Assembly (NCBI GenBank): GCA_947462335.1
Contig: OX381721.1
Location: 6,882,001-6,946,000 of the forward strand
Direction: 5' to 3'
DNA length: 64,000 nucleotides
DNA from: Harmothoe impar
Lineage: Eukaryota > Annelida > Polychaeta > Phyllodocida > Polynoidae
Each line of letters begins with the position of its first letter. The stretch's first letter is position 1. The notes under the pieces were generated by a model, which was given only the letters and a program-made list of their open reading frames with translations, had not been told where the DNA came from and did no database searches. The translations under genes and the position numbers were made by a program. Below, in pieces: positions 55,601 through 64,000 of the stretch.

Positions 55601-56815
55601 GTGGACATCACTACGCCGCCTCACCTACGAGACTACTTCGAAGAAATGACCCCCGTTTTCAAGAACGCGACCGTTTCAAAATCGGACATAGGCCCTCACA
55701 TGTCAGACTTTGCGCAGGAAGAAAAGCTGTTGAACACGCCTCAGAGATGTCTGATAGGGAGTTACCACGGAAAAAATATTCTCTTGGGAACGCCGCTTCT
55801 CAAGTGGTATTTAGAGCACGGTTTGATAGTCACCAAAGTGCAGCTGGTGGTAGAATACCTACCTAAACGCTCCTTTGCCGGTTTCGCGGACGAAGTGACG
55901 GCGGCGCGAAGACGTGGCGACGTGAACGAGAACGAGAAAATTCTGTCAGACTGTTACAAGTTAATGGGAAACGCTACGTACGGTAAAACAATCTGCAACA
56001 AAGAAAAACACACGGCGGTGAGATACACTGACAGTCGGAAGTTCGAACTATTGGCCAATTCGTGGCGCTTCAAAAAGGCGTCCGAGTTGACTTCCGATCT
56101 GTTTGAAGTCGAACTACAACCGAAAACGGTCAAGAACAACCTCCCTATTCAGATAGGGTTCATGGTGTACCAGTACGCGAAGTTGAAAATGTTAGAGTTC
56201 ACATACGACTTCTTGGATAGATTCGTCGATCGGCGCGATTATGCCCTTTGTCAAATGGACACCGACAGTCTTTACATGGCTCTCAGCGGTGACACGTTGG
56301 ATGACCTAGTGAAACCTCGCCTGAGAGAGACGTACTTCAGAGAGAAACGAAAGTGGCTTCCGACAGCGGTGTGCGACGAGCACTTAGAGCTTTTCGTGAA
56401 GACAAAAACGGAAAGAGTGCGAGAATGGTGTGCGCCGCCCGGCGGATGTTGTGAGAGACGGTACCTTCACGATCTGAGAACTTCGGGGCTCATGAAAGCG
56501 GAGTGGGAAGGTGACGGGATCCTAAGTCTCAACCCTAAGACTTACATTTGCTACGATCGAGTCAGCGACACCGGTGAAAGAAAATCCAAAAAATGGAGTG
56601 CAAAAGGCGTACAGAAGAAACAAAACCCCCAGGAACCAGACGCCTTCTTGGATGTTCTTCGCCAACGAAAAACTCTCATTGCTGTAAATAGAAATTTCAA
56701 AGTGGTGCGAAACAAAATGGTCACCTACACCATAGAGAAAGACGGCGTGCGCTACTTGTATTATAAGCGTCGCGTGCATTCTGACGGTGTGACAACGAGT
56801 CCTTTAGAGATATGA
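52688..56815 (+). CDS. Family-B DNA polymerase, protein-primed (DNA_pol_B_2) type
   Basis: The start is the first in-frame ATG (1375 aa). The N-terminus has a Cys2-His-Cys finger (C6, C9, H22, C26) and further Cys pairs. A second finger is at about 344-369. Exonuclease motifs: ExoI DFE (D414, E416), ExoII FNSGRYD (548-554), ExoIII YNNKD (682-686). Polymerase motifs: A LDANSLY (786-792), B KLMGNATYGK (1091-1100), C DTD (1191-1193). Between A and B lies a segment with FHGCWFHAHEC and VVWECEWREM, as often seen in Polinton-type polymerases. All catalytic residues I can identify are present, so proofreading and synthesis should be intact. It would copy the element DNA from its termini. An AATAAA lies 5 bases after the stop. 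Confidence 0.93.
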   Translation: MTQYVCEKCFKMFKRAYNHERHVENCRVVAKFCPLCGEGDCRKSACRRESLDGVTVPPRICAVPNGEETFTANWPAIQTGVRMHGTRVSVTNFRLPTGELSDAVDTMRRIHLTQRFRYKVGFSVGLLLQHREDKSKLRYFHASQNNATLIQPLPTVTNSETLEELLSKMQNTVACEEVRKLCDADTKWHVLFPTNLNICVYMGPGEFPIGGRITQAGRVGKRSGVLDFPNKDNLCIFRCISFHLYNTSKRASDLLRQFCPAATPECFPGLNIRDLPALETLFDVQIAVYTASRQVPGRKLRRRVTLIRPPSRTVAARGKVNLHLTAKGGLHVSLVTDFNAYAGIYECCKCKAAFTTEFLLKRHRNQLSSCRQVKLRYVGGIYQNSRTIFEALADFSIFPPDGHSGIYPYKIAFDFEAFFRPCKEPSTEHVSLLWDHVPLSASVASDFPGWEGPVCFVRASDADSDPLLDRVLNHINENAKAIGEAVLELYRPTLAKLDAAIGEALLLEEATFTTPSPGGFAAAQTRHPLVQLKKRLLRYIRQAPVVGFNSGRYDLNLIKIRLHSFFASGDRRNQEFSVIKRSNQYLAVYTQHTVFLDVVNYLAPGYNYATYLRAFTRNEEKGHFPYEWMTSTRKLANRTLPPRSAFDSELTGVKMSESDYAACQKVWSDEKMQTMEDYLIHYNNKDVKPFIEALKNHAKFFQDRGIDMLKDGVSLAGLTLRFLFQNLEDAFTTFPQFDAVLHALIKENLVGGPSIIFHRFHEKGTTRIREHKYGEEARPCQHILGLDANSLYLRCMSEAHCTGYYAVRRPETEFKPEIRQRNSHSALEWLRFVEHDRDVKLRHALNGGEMVVGCRRIRVDGFHAASNTVFQFHGCWFHAHECIPSHRYQCASLREERRDRTTRVSAYLKALGYKLVVVWECEWREMKRRDERVKASQQRWKVDALKVSRNAMSESDILSAVKEEKMFGLVQVDITTPPHLRDYFEEMTPVFKNATVSKSDIGPHMSDFAQEEKLLNTPQRCLIGSYHGKNILLGTPLLKWYLEHGLIVTKVQLVVEYLPKRSFAGFADEVTAARRRGDVNENEKILSDCYKLMGNATYGKTICNKEKHTAVRYTDSRKFELLANSWRFKKASELTSDLFEVELQPKTVKNNLPIQIGFMVYQYAKLKMLEFTYDFLDRFVDRRDYALCQMDTDSLYMALSGDTLDDLVKPRLRETYFREKRKWLPTAVCDEHLELFVKTKTERVREWCAPPGGCCERRYLHDLRTSGLMKAEWEGDGILSLNPKTYICYDRVSDTGERKSKKWSAKGVQKKQNPQEPDAFLDVLRQRKTLIAVNRNFKVVRNKMVTYTIEKDGVRYLYYKRRVHSDGVTTSPLEI

Positions 56816-57050
56816 AAAAAATAAATAAAAAATAAGCGTGTGCATCTTTTCAAAAATAGAGTGTTTATCAAGATTGAAAAAAAATAAATAAAAAAAAATT
56901 AAAAGAAAATATTGTTGTGTTTTTATTATCATACGTCTTCTTTTACTAGTAAGTCGCGCAGTCTCTTAAAGCGTCGCTCATGTGACGACGTCGCTTCCAG
57001 TCACGGGATCCTAAAGACCCTCACTTCCTAAACAAAAAAAAAACTTCTTC
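56816..57050. other. 3' flank of PolB gene in Element 2
   Basis: Overlapping AATAAA signals occur at 56820 and 56885-56895. The sequence then turns into inverted counterparts of 48380-48600 (ACTTAATG/CATTAAGT-like and GCGTCGCTCA words). No gene is present. Confidence 0.6.
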
Positions 57051-57525
57051 TTCTTCCGGTCACGTGATCAATCAGGTCGCTTCCGGTCACGTGATCTCAC
57101 TTCCGGTTGGCCATTAAGTCGTGTGACGTCACTTCCGGTCACGTGACTCATCAGGTCACTTCCGATCACGTGATCCTAAATTAGGTCATATGACGTCACT
57201 TCCGGTCCCCTAAGTAGGTCAGTAGGTTACCCAGAATGCACCACTAATCCCCTAAGTAGGTCACTTCCGGTCACCAAATGGAGGCCTCTGATTGGCTGCA
57301 GGGTTACCCAGAATGCACCACTAATCCCCTAAGTAGGTCACTTCCGGTCACGTGACCAAATGGAGGCCTCTGATTGGCTAACTAGGTCACGTGACGTCAC
57401 CACTAATCCCCTAAGTAGGTCACTTCCGGTCACGTGACCAAATGGAGGCCTCTGATTGGCTGCATATCGATTGAGTAATAAACAGTACTTAACTATAGTC
57501 CCGTTCCGATACATACTATACTACT
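57051..57525 (-). promoter_or_regulatory. Right terminal inverted repeat of Element 2
   Basis: This is the inverted array of CACTTCCGGTCACGTGA, TCTGATTGGCT and CCTAAGTAGGTC units, ending TACTACT. The order and number of units differ from the left end beyond the outer 180 bases. Words such as CCAGAATGCACCACTAATCC are also duplicated within this end. Confidence 0.75.
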
Positions 57526-59730
57526 GGGGCAGCCCTTGGGGAGTATGACCACATCACCTTGGTTTTCTGGGAGTTGACGGTCAGTTTGTTTAGTTGACAC
57601 CAGTGGCTCACTCGGTCCAGATCCTGTTGTATGAGCAGTGCCACGCGGTCTACAACTCTTTCCTGACACCACAAGGGCCAAGTCATCAGCATATAGGAAG
57701 TAACTACTGTTCTCGATGACGTCATACACATCATCAATGTAGCTAATGAACTACGGAACCTTGCGGCACTCCTCTGCCCACATCAGCGCTGTCAGACAGC
57801 TTGTCATTTGCTCGAGTTTGTTGTTTTCTCCCGCCAAGGTAGTGACTTAGAAGCCCAACCGACGCGGGCGAAAGGTTACTTCTAGTCAGCTTAGCAAGGA
57901 GGAGGGTGTGGTCGACCGTGTCAAATGCCTTCCTCAGATTGAGGAAAACCACGGCCGACCAGTGTCCCTTGTTTCGGACATTGTACAGTGCAGTTACCAG
58001 CCCATACACTGCATCACCAGTGCTGTGTCTAGGCATGAATCCTGATTGTCTATCAGAGAGATGATGATGGTCCTGGAGGTGACTCAGCAGTTGGTGATGA
58101 ATTATCTTTTTGATCAGCTTGTCGCACATGTTTAGGAGGCTTATGGGCCTCCAATTACACACGTCCGTGTTACAGCCTGCCTTGGGCAGAGGTAGTATAG
58201 TACCAACCTTCCAACTAGTTGGAACAGTAACACTAGTGATAGGCGTGTTGACTACAGCATAGGCCAGGCTTGGCTTCACTTGCAGGAAGTCTTTCATCAC
58301 AGGCGCCTTTACATCTGGTATTCCAGAACTCTTGTCTACCTTAATCTTGTTCACTAGCTTGTCCACCTGCTGCTGATCAGCCGGGCTGAACTGACAGACA
58401 GTAGGCGGTACCTCCTGGTGAACAGCTGGCATTGCAAGTCGCGGGGCGAGCTGTAGGTCTACATCATTGTTGAAAGCCTATCACCTATAGCACAGTAATA
58501 ATCATTGATGAAGTTGGCGGTGTCAGATTCCTCTACAGGCTGATTGTTGTTGTCCTTTAACCGTATACGCTGGGAAGTTACACTGCCTTTCCATAGCGCA
58601 TTGATCACTGCCCAGAAGCGCTTCGGGTCATGTTTAAAGCGCTCATGGTTTTCTAGCACTAACTTTCGTCTGTTGGTAGACAGCTTGTTGTTTATGAGTT
58701 TACTCAGCCGGTTTGCCTGCGCCAGCTGAATATTATATGCCTCGCGTGGTATTCGTCTGGATCTCCTGAGACACTTCTTCCTGTGCCTGATCAGATTTAA
58801 TACCTCTGGTTTAGGGTCAGCCGGTACTGACCTAGTGGCCATTACTTGCCACATAGTAGCAGTTTGTATATACATGGTTTAATGTGGAATTACCATGGAC
58901 AGGATGCTTATAAGTAGGTCTTGTCTTTAGGTATTTCAAAGCACAGTCATTGAGAAATTTTGTCATGTGGCGATATTTGGCAGTGCGCTGGGCCTGGGTA
59001 TTTACGTTTAAATCACCAAGCACCCATACCTCGCGGTTGCCCACAGACTTATGTCATAGCAGCATAGTCAGATGTTCATAGGTCTTTTGTATACCGTAAT
59101 GATGATGGGCTCCTTTTGTCCGAGATAAGTAGTCAAGATGCTGACCACTTCAACATGTTGATTTGCAAGGCATAGTTCTGGGCAACGCTGAGTGAAACAC
59201 GCTACCTGACGTAGCATGCCACCCCCCCACCTCTCCTCCTGACACTGTTTGGGGGATCAGTCCTGAACACTGCCATATTGGGGATGTTAATTTATGCCAG
59301 TTTTAATGGTGGTGTTTAGCCAGGTTTCTGTTACACATATATAGTCCAGCCCATACGCGAGTTTATAGAGCTGTTCCACCTTGTGGCATTTATGGTCATT
59401 AAATTCAAACCCTTAGTGGCCCTAAGGGCATCAAAGCTGATGCGTGACATATTTAATACCAGTACTTGGCGATAGTAGAGACGGTTGTGTGATGGCTTAT
59501 TAGCCGAGAGTGTGCAATCATTTAGAGCCAACGGCGCTTGTTGTTTTTCTAAAGGAGGTAGATCCGCGGGTTATTCCCTTTGACCCGCCTAGGTGGGAAT
59601 CTATGACCTTGGTGCAGGTCACATGATGCTGGAGTACAGTAGCAATGTGCAGCAGTAGCACTAATGGATAGTGAAGAAACATGTAGATAGATCTCAAACG
59701 TGACACAGTTGAAAGTTCCCAATGCTAGGC
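57526..59730 (-). mobile_element. LINE in gene B, 5' part (right of Element 2)
   Basis: It begins with the second GGGGCA duplication. On the minus strand, from right to left, it shows endonuclease remnants (59531-59331, 59044-58832), the linker (58875-58459), and a reverse transcriptase (58432-57743 with KAFDTVDH and RGVPQGS, then a SYFLYADDLALVV motif at about 57710-57670). Several frameshifts make it non-functional. From 57846 it is nearly identical to the window start. Confidence 0.85.
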
Positions 59731-60430
59731 ATTACATTAAGCCTTTACACCCCTACAGTATAGGCACCATCGTGGTACACAGCAGTGGGGGTCAGTATCA
59801 CTTTTATAGGCTTAACCCTGATAGGGCAGTATAGTGGTTTAATGCAGCCCTGGCATGTAACTCCTCAGTGCAGCATGTATTCATGATGCTGACTTGATAG
59901 GGTTGAGGAGAGACATTGACAAGTAGTCAATAGCCCTATGAATAATTTAACAGTCACCACGGTGAGATCACTCTGTCGAACCAATGCTAGCTGAATAGTA
60001 TGGCCACTGCAATAAATATGCTTGTTTCTTATTACCGCACGCGTCTCCAAAATTGTCCTTGGAAGATTTGTTCTTCTTTTGTTTTGCAAATTTTGATTGT
60101 AAAACATGAGCAATATGGGCATATTTGGTACCAGCTTAAAGCTCACAGTGCTGGGAATACAATGGCTTATAGGAAACATAACAATTCACAATTTTTGCAA
60201 TTCATTAATATTTGGTACTCAGCAAAAAAAAGGAAAAGAAAAAAAAGCGCCCTCGTAATTTTTCTCATGACTTGGTGATGATAAACAAATATTTTTTTTG
60301 GAGTGGCCTCTATAATGCTGGTATGTTTTCTGTAATAAAATTAGTTAACTGAAACCTGCATTTGAATGATTTGAGTCTCTATTATATCAGTATTATTGTT
60401 CATTAGCCCATATTTTCTCTTTAACATCAG
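59731..60430 (+). other. Gene B intron with partial exon-3 copy
   Basis: This matches 1886-2585 with very few differences. It includes the duplicated exon-3 tail at about 59750-59800. Confidence 0.65.
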
Positions 60431-60643
60431 CACCCATAGCATGCAGCATAAAGCTGTACGTGACTGATGACTTCTCTGGTGGAGGTTCGCTCCATGCTGG
60501 GGTGGAGGTGCATGGTACGCAGGGTGCCTCTTTAACCAGACGCCACCAGGTGGCCTACTCCCCACCCCCACAGGGGCGCTACGTGGGGCTGACCCTAGAG
60601 GGCATCACTGGGCAACTCTATGAGGTGGAAGTGTATCCTAATG
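60431..60643 (+). CDS. Gene B: F5/8C-like domain exon (type 4), third copy
   Basis: The exon is 213 bases, phase 1-1, reading IACSIKLYVTDDFSGGGSL, GTQGASLTRRHQ, GRYVGLTLEGITG, LYEVEVYPNG. Compared with gene A (2586-2798) it differs at several sites in its first 130 bases, in contrast to the near-identity just upstream. It pairs with the 46946 exon across the LINE. Confidence 0.83.
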
Positions 60644-61388
60644 GTAAGCTGGACTGGACTTATGATTTATTATCATTACACACATTAAACTGTAGTGGAA
60701 AACATGTTGGAAATACATTTGGAAATTATTAAAACAACCAACATTTATATGTTTATAAAAAAAACAATTGATGGTCACAATCATCATATTAGATCCCAAT
60801 ATAGAACAATTGGCAAAAACAAATTCATATATTTAACCATTCCTGAGACCCCTGTTGCAATATTTGGTACCATGGAAGGAGTCTAAATTACTTAACATGG
60901 TGAATATTGTGGTGGTTTGTATGTTCTAATTAAAAGACAAGTCACCCCTGTGGGCTCCAAGTGTGAGAAAAATTCTGGAAAGAACAACACACCTTAGTGA
61001 TAATACTTGTATTCTTTTAACAACACGTATTAAGTATTAATTAGCCACATCTTTTTGCCATGAATACTAGCCACAATTTTCGCACCACTCATAACACAGT
61101 GATTCTAAGAGAGCAACTATTTTGTGGGATATGGCAATCAGGGAAAAGCAGTGTTTTTAAAAAAACCATGCCATCAGTTCTTCCCTGATTATCTCCCTCC
61201 TTACATTTGCTGCTGTGGGTTAACCCCGGGATTAAAACTGGAAGGTTTCTTTTCTTTTGTACAATAGACTTGAATGCCATGGGTTTGAGTCCAGCTTTCT
61301 CCAAGACATTTTCTGTGACCTTTACACTGGTGCAAGTACCATGATCTGAACACACAAAATGTCTTAGAGACAATGTCTTTCTATACAG
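60644..61388 (+). other. Gene B intron
   Basis: This is homologous to 2799-3553, with small indels. No feature is seen. Confidence 0.6.
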
Positions 61389-61628
61389 CTGGGCAACCAC
61401 ATATTCAAATCAACCTGGCACTGAACAAATCGGCCACACAAAGCACCACATGGGGTGGAACACCACACAGCCCAGCGGGCGATGCAGTAGATGGAAACAA
61501 TGATGGGAACTTCTACGATGGAGGCTCATGTACGGCCTCTCTCAGTCAGGCGTCAAACTGGTGGCAGGTGGACCTGGGAGACGTCTACCGCATACAATCT
61601 GTTATCTTTTATAACAGGGACATAAGAG
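61389..61628 (+). CDS. Gene B: F5/8C/FTP domain exon (type 1), third copy
   Basis: The exon is 240 bases, phase 1-1, reading GQPHIQINLALNKSATQ, AVDGNNDGNF, SNWWQVDLGDVYRIQSVIFYNR. It differs from the gene A exon 3554-3793 by only a few residues. It pairs with 62910. Confidence 0.87.
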
Positions 61629-62909
61629 GTAATCATTTTTATCTATCAGAACATAAGAACTTATGGGCTATACATTCAAAAGCTAAGAAACTGTGGAGTC
61701 TTTGTTCAGTGAGGACCAGTACTTCAATATGTACTACAGAGGGTAAGATATGAATGTGTATAGCAACGCGGACATCTAGGGCCCATCTACACACATATAT
61801 TTATTTCATGGTGAATACGGCACTCCCATTGACTTAACCAAGAAAGGCTGTATTTAACAACCCCCGTGAAATATCCCTCGCCCGTATTTCACTGCCTTTA
61901 AAATCATTAAAATTGATGATTCAATTACTATAAAATTGCTTTTTCAGACCAATTAAGTGGAATTTAGACATATATAGTTAATTATGATATGAAATAAACA
62001 CAAAGGAGCACTCGTATAGTTCCCCAATGAGGGTTATTTCATTCGGCTTCGACTCGTGAAACAACCCTCAGTAGGGTACTATACTCGTGAACCTTTGTCT
62101 ATATATGTAGTACATGCCAGGGGAATTGATATTTAAGAGCGAGCGAGTATAATGACACTGCCTCATTGATAAGTAGGTATGGAAATTACTTGAAGAATAT
62201 TCACATCACGTTATGATTACCTTGATTTTGGACCCTTTACTCTACTCACATGGGGCCACACACAGACACTTAAAGAGTTGATAGGTCCACATATGGAAGT
62301 ATATATTCCTAAGCACATGAAGTTGAAGTTCGCTGCTTGAAATTCATCTTTATTGACTACAATTTTGATTACAGGTACAATGTAAGTTTAGTCACATTTT
62401 TCCGATGTCATTGAATATGTATGATCAATAATGCTATGTCCTGTAACTTGCCCCTAGGCATATAATATTATAATTATTGTTAAAGAGCGTGGTGTATATA
62501 TCGATACTGTATTGCAAATATATTAATGGTACCGGTTGCTTTTTATACCCATATTGAGTTTGGTGTTTTTGGACATGACCAAGTCTATAGTAGAGCACTT
62601 TTCATAGTATGTCAAGAAAGAGGGGACCGATACCTATACCCTTACCTAGCCTTTGCCCTTTGCGTGTCAGTACACATTCTCCAATCTTAACCTCTATTCT
62701 AGTTACTTCCAACAACTTATATCTTAAAACTATAAGTAACATTAGTTTGTATTCTTGAGAATATCACATAATTGACTTTTTAGGCCCCTCCAAATAATAT
62801 AGAATGCACTGCCCAGAACTCAGGTTTAGGGAATGCTATTTAAATCATGGACAATTAAAGGAATGCTACTAATTTTCAATTTTATAATTAAATCCATTTG
62901 GCCTTGCAG
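61629..62909 (+). other. Gene B intron; LTR-free counterpart of the gene A intron
   Basis: This corresponds to 3794-4455 plus 17863-17890. It carries two insertions relative to gene A (about 61797-62100 and 62120-62400), both AT-rich and non-coding. The empty site of the LTR element lies near 62880. Confidence 0.65.
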
Positions 62910-63140
62910 CGTGGCGGTTGAACGATGTAGAGGTGATGGGGTCGGACCAGTACATGACGCCCCATAACTGGTCTATTAGCCTGGGTACCCCCACCTACTG
63001 TGGAGACCCGGTCAGTGGGGAGCCTAGTGTTGGAGGCCGTGTGGAGGTGGTGTGTGAGCCGTACATCAGTGCACAGTACATAGCCGTGTACCTACCTACA
63101 GACACATACCTGATTCTCTGCGAGATACTCATAATCAAAG
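62910..63140 (+). CDS. Gene B: F5/8C/FTP domain exon (type 2), third copy
   Basis: The exon is 231 bases, phase 1-1, reading WRLNDVEVMGSDQYM, TYCGDPVSG, GGRVEVVCEPYISAQYIAVY, ILCEILIIKG. It is nearly identical to 17891-18121. Gene B continues past the window or ends in an exon I cannot see. Confidence 0.86.
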
Positions 63141-64000
63141 GTAAATGATCCAATTGATATTCATATATTGTGTTATACATGCGCTATCTATAAAAGTGCA
63201 CAGTAAATAGCTCGATAATCATACTCAAAGGTAAATAATAGTCTATTGTCCAAATTCACACAATTCATTATGAAACACACTTGCTAAATTGTCATTTTCT
63301 ACATGCATTGCTCGTCATAGGGCACGTTATTAAATCCATTGCAACAAGAAAAAAAATAGGTGCCCTGGAAAACATTTAGATTATTTCCTCCAAAGTAATC
63401 TCTTATTTAACCCACTATAGGCTCTGGCTGGGGATATGGCTGAGATACAATTACATGAATACATTTACAGGGAGCTGTTACAAAACAGAAAATAGTTTTC
63501 AAAGCATTTTTTTACGCTAAAAAGCCATCCTACTTCAAGGTAGTGTTCAAAAAAAGTAAATTAGACTAAATTAGCCTGGGCGTATATTATTAAATATTCA
63601 TTAGCATTATCGTAAATTAGTATAAACGTAAATTATTAAAAATCCTTGAGCGTAAATTCACTAAAAGCGTAACTTTTGTTTTGTAACAGGCCCCAATAGA
63701 GATCTATCTCTGCTGAGAAATGACATTTTTTCCTGGCCCCCCATTACTTCCTGTCCTGATTCAAGGCTGTATTTGTCTTTTTTTTAACGTTGTATCGGGT
63801 TAACTTACGTGTCCTAACGAGCAAACCTCCACATGTGCTCCCCATCAAACATACACAAACGTGAGGTACGTGCACTGAGAAAATGTGAGCGTCAGCCTGA
63901 CAATGGCTATGTGGCCAAAAGCACTCTTCTCCTTCAACCTCCAAGAGTCCAGCATTATTAGACTCTGGTAAGAGGGTCCAGCATTGACTCTCCAGCCATG
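63141..64000. other. Sequence after the last visible gene B exon
   Basis: This matches 18122 to about 19000 with moderate divergence. No exon or ORF is supported. Confidence 0.5.

Larger units (their letters stand above)
48007..57525. mobile_element. Element 2: Polinton-like element with PolB, PC4-like and death-domain genes
   Basis: The element is 9519 bp, flanked by GGGGCA duplications, with termini AGTAGTATAG...CTATACTACT and terminal inverted repeats of about 450 bp. Genes are a death-domain protein (minus, 49053-49799), a PC4-like protein (plus, 50910-52502) and a family-B DNA polymerase (plus, 52688-56815). 6-bp duplications, AG...CT ends and a protein-primed type PolB are Polinton/Maverick hallmarks. 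However, I find no integrase, packaging ATPase, capsid or protease gene, and at 9.5 kb it is shorter than the usual 15-20 kb of Polintons. All three reading frames are intact, suggesting a young copy. It sits in a LINE in an intron of gene B. Confidence 0.9.

Noticed and set aside
1..64000. tRNA, rRNA genes and CRISPR arrays
   Set aside because: I saw no cloverleaf, rRNA core sequence or regularly spaced direct repeats of CRISPR type. The tandem repeats found are satellites or element arrays.

Overview
The window looks like intron-rich invertebrate animal DNA (moderately AT-rich, GT-AG introns, CR1/Jockey-like LINEs, a Ty3/gypsy-like element, abundant small foldback elements). The species cannot be named from sequence alone; a mollusc, brachiopod, lancelet or similar marine invertebrate would fit.

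Host genes. The backbone is two tandem plus-strand copies of a secreted lectin-like gene built from discoidin / fucolectin-type (F5/8C, FTP-like) domains. Each domain is split over two exons. Every internal exon I can define begins and ends in phase 1 and has a length divisible by three. Gene A lies at 1-18121 and starts before the window. Gene B begins with a signal-peptide exon at 35080 and runs past the right edge with twelve further exons. The segment 1 to about 19000 (without the LTR element) is a copy of 57846-64000, at an offset of 57845 at the left end.

Mobile elements. An intron of gene A holds a Ty3/gypsy-like LTR element (4456-17862) that lacks a visible integrase and carries unusual accessory ORFs. 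Nested in it is a LINE whose ORF1 is fused to a NADAR domain. The spacer between genes A and B holds a 723-bp tandem repeat with a hammerhead-ribozyme-like core. Its third unit is split by Element 1. A second LINE, on the minus strand, occupies introns of both gene copies. In gene B it is split by Element 2.

The most unusual system is the pair Element 1 (22827-31839) and Element 2 (48007-57525). Both start AGTAGTA and end TACTACT, both are flanked by exact 6-bp target duplications (CCCCAC and GGGGCA), and both have subterminal arrays of CCAAT-box, CACGTG and related motifs. They also share internal promoter-like modules. Element 2 encodes only three proteins that I can see: a family-B DNA polymerase of the protein-primed type, a protein with a C-terminal PC4-like putative single-strand-DNA-binding region, and a protein with two death domains. 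No integrase, capsid or packaging ATPase is visible. Element 1 is a nearly perfect 9-kb palindrome, each arm carrying the same unrecognised 288-aa gene and no polymerase. The 6-bp duplications and AG...CT ends recall Polintons/Mavericks. My inference is that Element 2 is a reduced Polinton-like replicon, and Element 1 a mirror-image derivative or satellite mobilised in trans.
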